Shown piece after piece: positions 62,973 to 64,000 of a DNA stretch of 64,000 bases. How positions within the stretch are numbered: the first letter of the stretch is position 1; each line of letters starts with the position of its first letter. A program made the position numbers and the translations under genes. The stretch is taken from NCBI RefSeq assembly GCF_014192335.1, contig NZ_JACHXU010000004.1, positions 310,001 through 374,000 of the forward strand, read 5' to 3'. Under the pieces are notes generated by a model, which had not been told where the DNA came from, ran no database searches, and saw only the letters and a program-made list of their open reading frames with translations. This DNA comes from Aporhodopirellula rubra. GTDB taxonomy: Bacteria; Planctomycetota; Planctomycetia; Pirellulales; Pirellulaceae.

Positions 62973-64000
62973 ATGAGCAAAACGATCTATCTCAATCATG
63001 CGGGCACGAGCTGGCCGAAACCGCGCGTTGTTGTCGAAGCGGTTGAGCGTGCGTTCAATACCACGCCGGATCAGTGGCTCGAATCGTTTGAGCGGTCTCA
63101 CACGTCCGTCTGTCAGTATTTTGGCGTTGCCAATTCGGAACAGTTGTTACTGACACCAGGGTGCACGTCTTCGCTGGCGACGGCGATTGCGAACGTGGAA
63201 CTCCCATCGGGCAGCCGAGTGGTGACGAGCGGTTGGGAGCACCACGCGGTTCACGCACCGCTGATGAAACTGCAAGACCGCGGTTATCACGTCGATACGA
63301 TCGCGGCGAATGCAACAACTCCTTTTGACCTGAACGAGCTCGAAGACATTCTCAAGGCTGGCAAAGTTGGGTTAGTGGCAATCACGGCCGCCTGCAATGT
63401 CACCGGGGAACTTCTGCCGATCAACGACACGATCGCGTTGGCGCATCGATACGACGTCATGGTCTTGATCGATGCAGCACAAATTGCAGGATGGATCGAC
63501 CTCGACCTGGATGCCCTAGACGCCGACCTGGTTGCGTTTGGTGGTCACAAAGCGATGCAATCGCCATGGGGGATTGGAGGTCTCTATGTAAACGATTCAG
63601 CTCGGCTGCGGTGCATCTCATCGCAATGCGAACTGCCAACGAACCGAAATACCGAGACAGTCCGCGGGAATTTGTTTTCCAAACGGCTGGAGTATTGCGA
63701 CGTCGGATCGGTCGACCAGTTTTCTCTCGCGGGACTCGCCGCAGCGACCGAATGGTTGTCTGACAGCGATCGACAGCTCCGTTTGTCGGTCGCAAGACGT
63801 CAGACCGAACGATTGCGTGCGGTCCTTGAGAGACAAGACCGGGCAGTGCTTTACGGAAACCAGCACGCGAACTCGCGACTGCCCACCATCGCGTTCGAAA
63901 TCACGAACCAGTCAAGCGGGACAATCGCGGAACTCCTCAAACAACAGGGAGTGATCGCGTCAGGTGGATTGCAATGTTCCCCGCAATCGCATCGATCACT
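62973..64000 (+). CDS. Class V aminotransferase (cysteine-desulfurase-like), partial
   Basis: First 342 residues seen; the frame is open at the right edge. It starts YLNHAGTSWPKP, with ITAACNVTGELLPI, the PLP contacts D167 and Q170 (VLIDAAQIAG) and the Schiff-base K193 (FGGHKAMQSPWG). The catalytic Cys expected of NifS/SufS lies further downstream near the end of the visible part (GLQCSPQSHR), so a desulfurase is plausible. Start ATG 62973 follows GAACGG; the 123 nt upstream is shared with the divergent epimerase. Sulfur mobilisation or amino acid metabolism cannot be separated without the remaining sequence. Confidence 0.88.
   Translation, partial: MSKTIYLNHAGTSWPKPRVVVEAVERAFNTTPDQWLESFERSHTSVCQYFGVANSEQLLLTPGCTSSLATAIANVELPSGSRVVTSGWEHHAVHAPLMKLQDRGYHVDTIAANATTPFDLNELEDILKAGKVGLVAITAACNVTGELLPINDTIALAHRYDVMVLIDAAQIAGWIDLDLDALDADLVAFGGHKAMQSPWGIGGLYVNDSARLRCISSQCELPTNRNTETVRGNLFSKRLEYCDVGSVDQFSLAGLAAATEWLSDSDRQLRLSVARRQTERLRAVLERQDRAVLYGNQHANSRLPTIAFEITNQSSGTIAELLKQQGVIASGGLQCSPQSHRS

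Overview
The window reads as chromosomal DNA of a planctomycete, most likely a Rhodopirellula-like member of the Pirellulaceae. The evidence is the moderate GC content, an exported protein with a LEPR-XLL-type N-terminus, planctomycete-style Ser/Thr kinases (one next to an ECF sigma factor), a formylglycine sulfatase, GH97 and esterase genes, a DUF6666-like cysteine-rich protein, and many small conserved membrane proteins. Almost all of it is ordinary chromosome. The only clear mobile trace is a decayed IS66-type transposase at the left edge.

Layout. 1-0.6 kb: IS66 relic. 0.7-5.8 kb (minus): ECF sigma factor, membrane Ser/Thr kinase with TPRs, LEPR-type exported protein, secreted PDZ protein, all overlapping or 1 nt apart. 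6.1-12.5 kb (minus): a complete MoxR/Bat cluster (moxR, DUF58, DUF4381, batA, batB, batC, batD), mostly with ATGA overlaps. 12.8-19.1 kb: sugar-use block with a GH97 glycosidase, xylA, divergent xylR and a secreted esterase. 19.4-22.3 kb: stress-type cassette (YghA-like SDR, DUF4142, Rho-N-like protein, small Cys protein, a 55-residue DUF1328 protein). 22.8-29.9 kb: TolC-like protein, DUF6666-like protein, a heptanucleotide array, sulfatase, metallopeptidase with LRR tail, and a broken GxxExxY gene. 30.1-36.5 kb (minus): M24 peptidase, orphan FliN-like protein, PfkB kinase, response regulator, TrkH, NfeD. 36.7-44.5 kb: proline/glutamine-rich membrane protein, DUF389 protein, IscA/ErpA-type protein, giant pseudokinase. 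44.8-49.2 kb: glgA, extended galT, queA. 49.7-54.6 kb (minus): two coupled small membrane genes, glycosyltransferase, ispG, ppk2. 54.7-55.0 kb: tRNA-Ser(GCT) and tRNA-Lys(TTT). 55.4-64 kb: gmd, fatty acid hydroxylase, three hypothetical genes, PhoD-like phosphatase, NAD(P)-binding epimerase-like protein, and a class V aminotransferase running off the right edge.

How genes fit together. The sigma-kinase-LEPR-PDZ unit looks like a single signal-transduction operon coupling gene expression to an envelope component. The Bat cluster has one intact vWA protein (BatA) and one whose metal site is lost (BatB), which suggests a heterodimer with one metal-binding subunit. The xylA/xylR divergent promoter carries two ATATCGCG direct repeats that are good XylR operator candidates. 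The TrkH/NfeD/response-regulator/FliN-like cluster is the most unusual gene neighbourhood. No CRISPR array, prophage, integron or biosynthetic cluster was seen. No single region stands out as a fully new system; the best leads are listed as findings.
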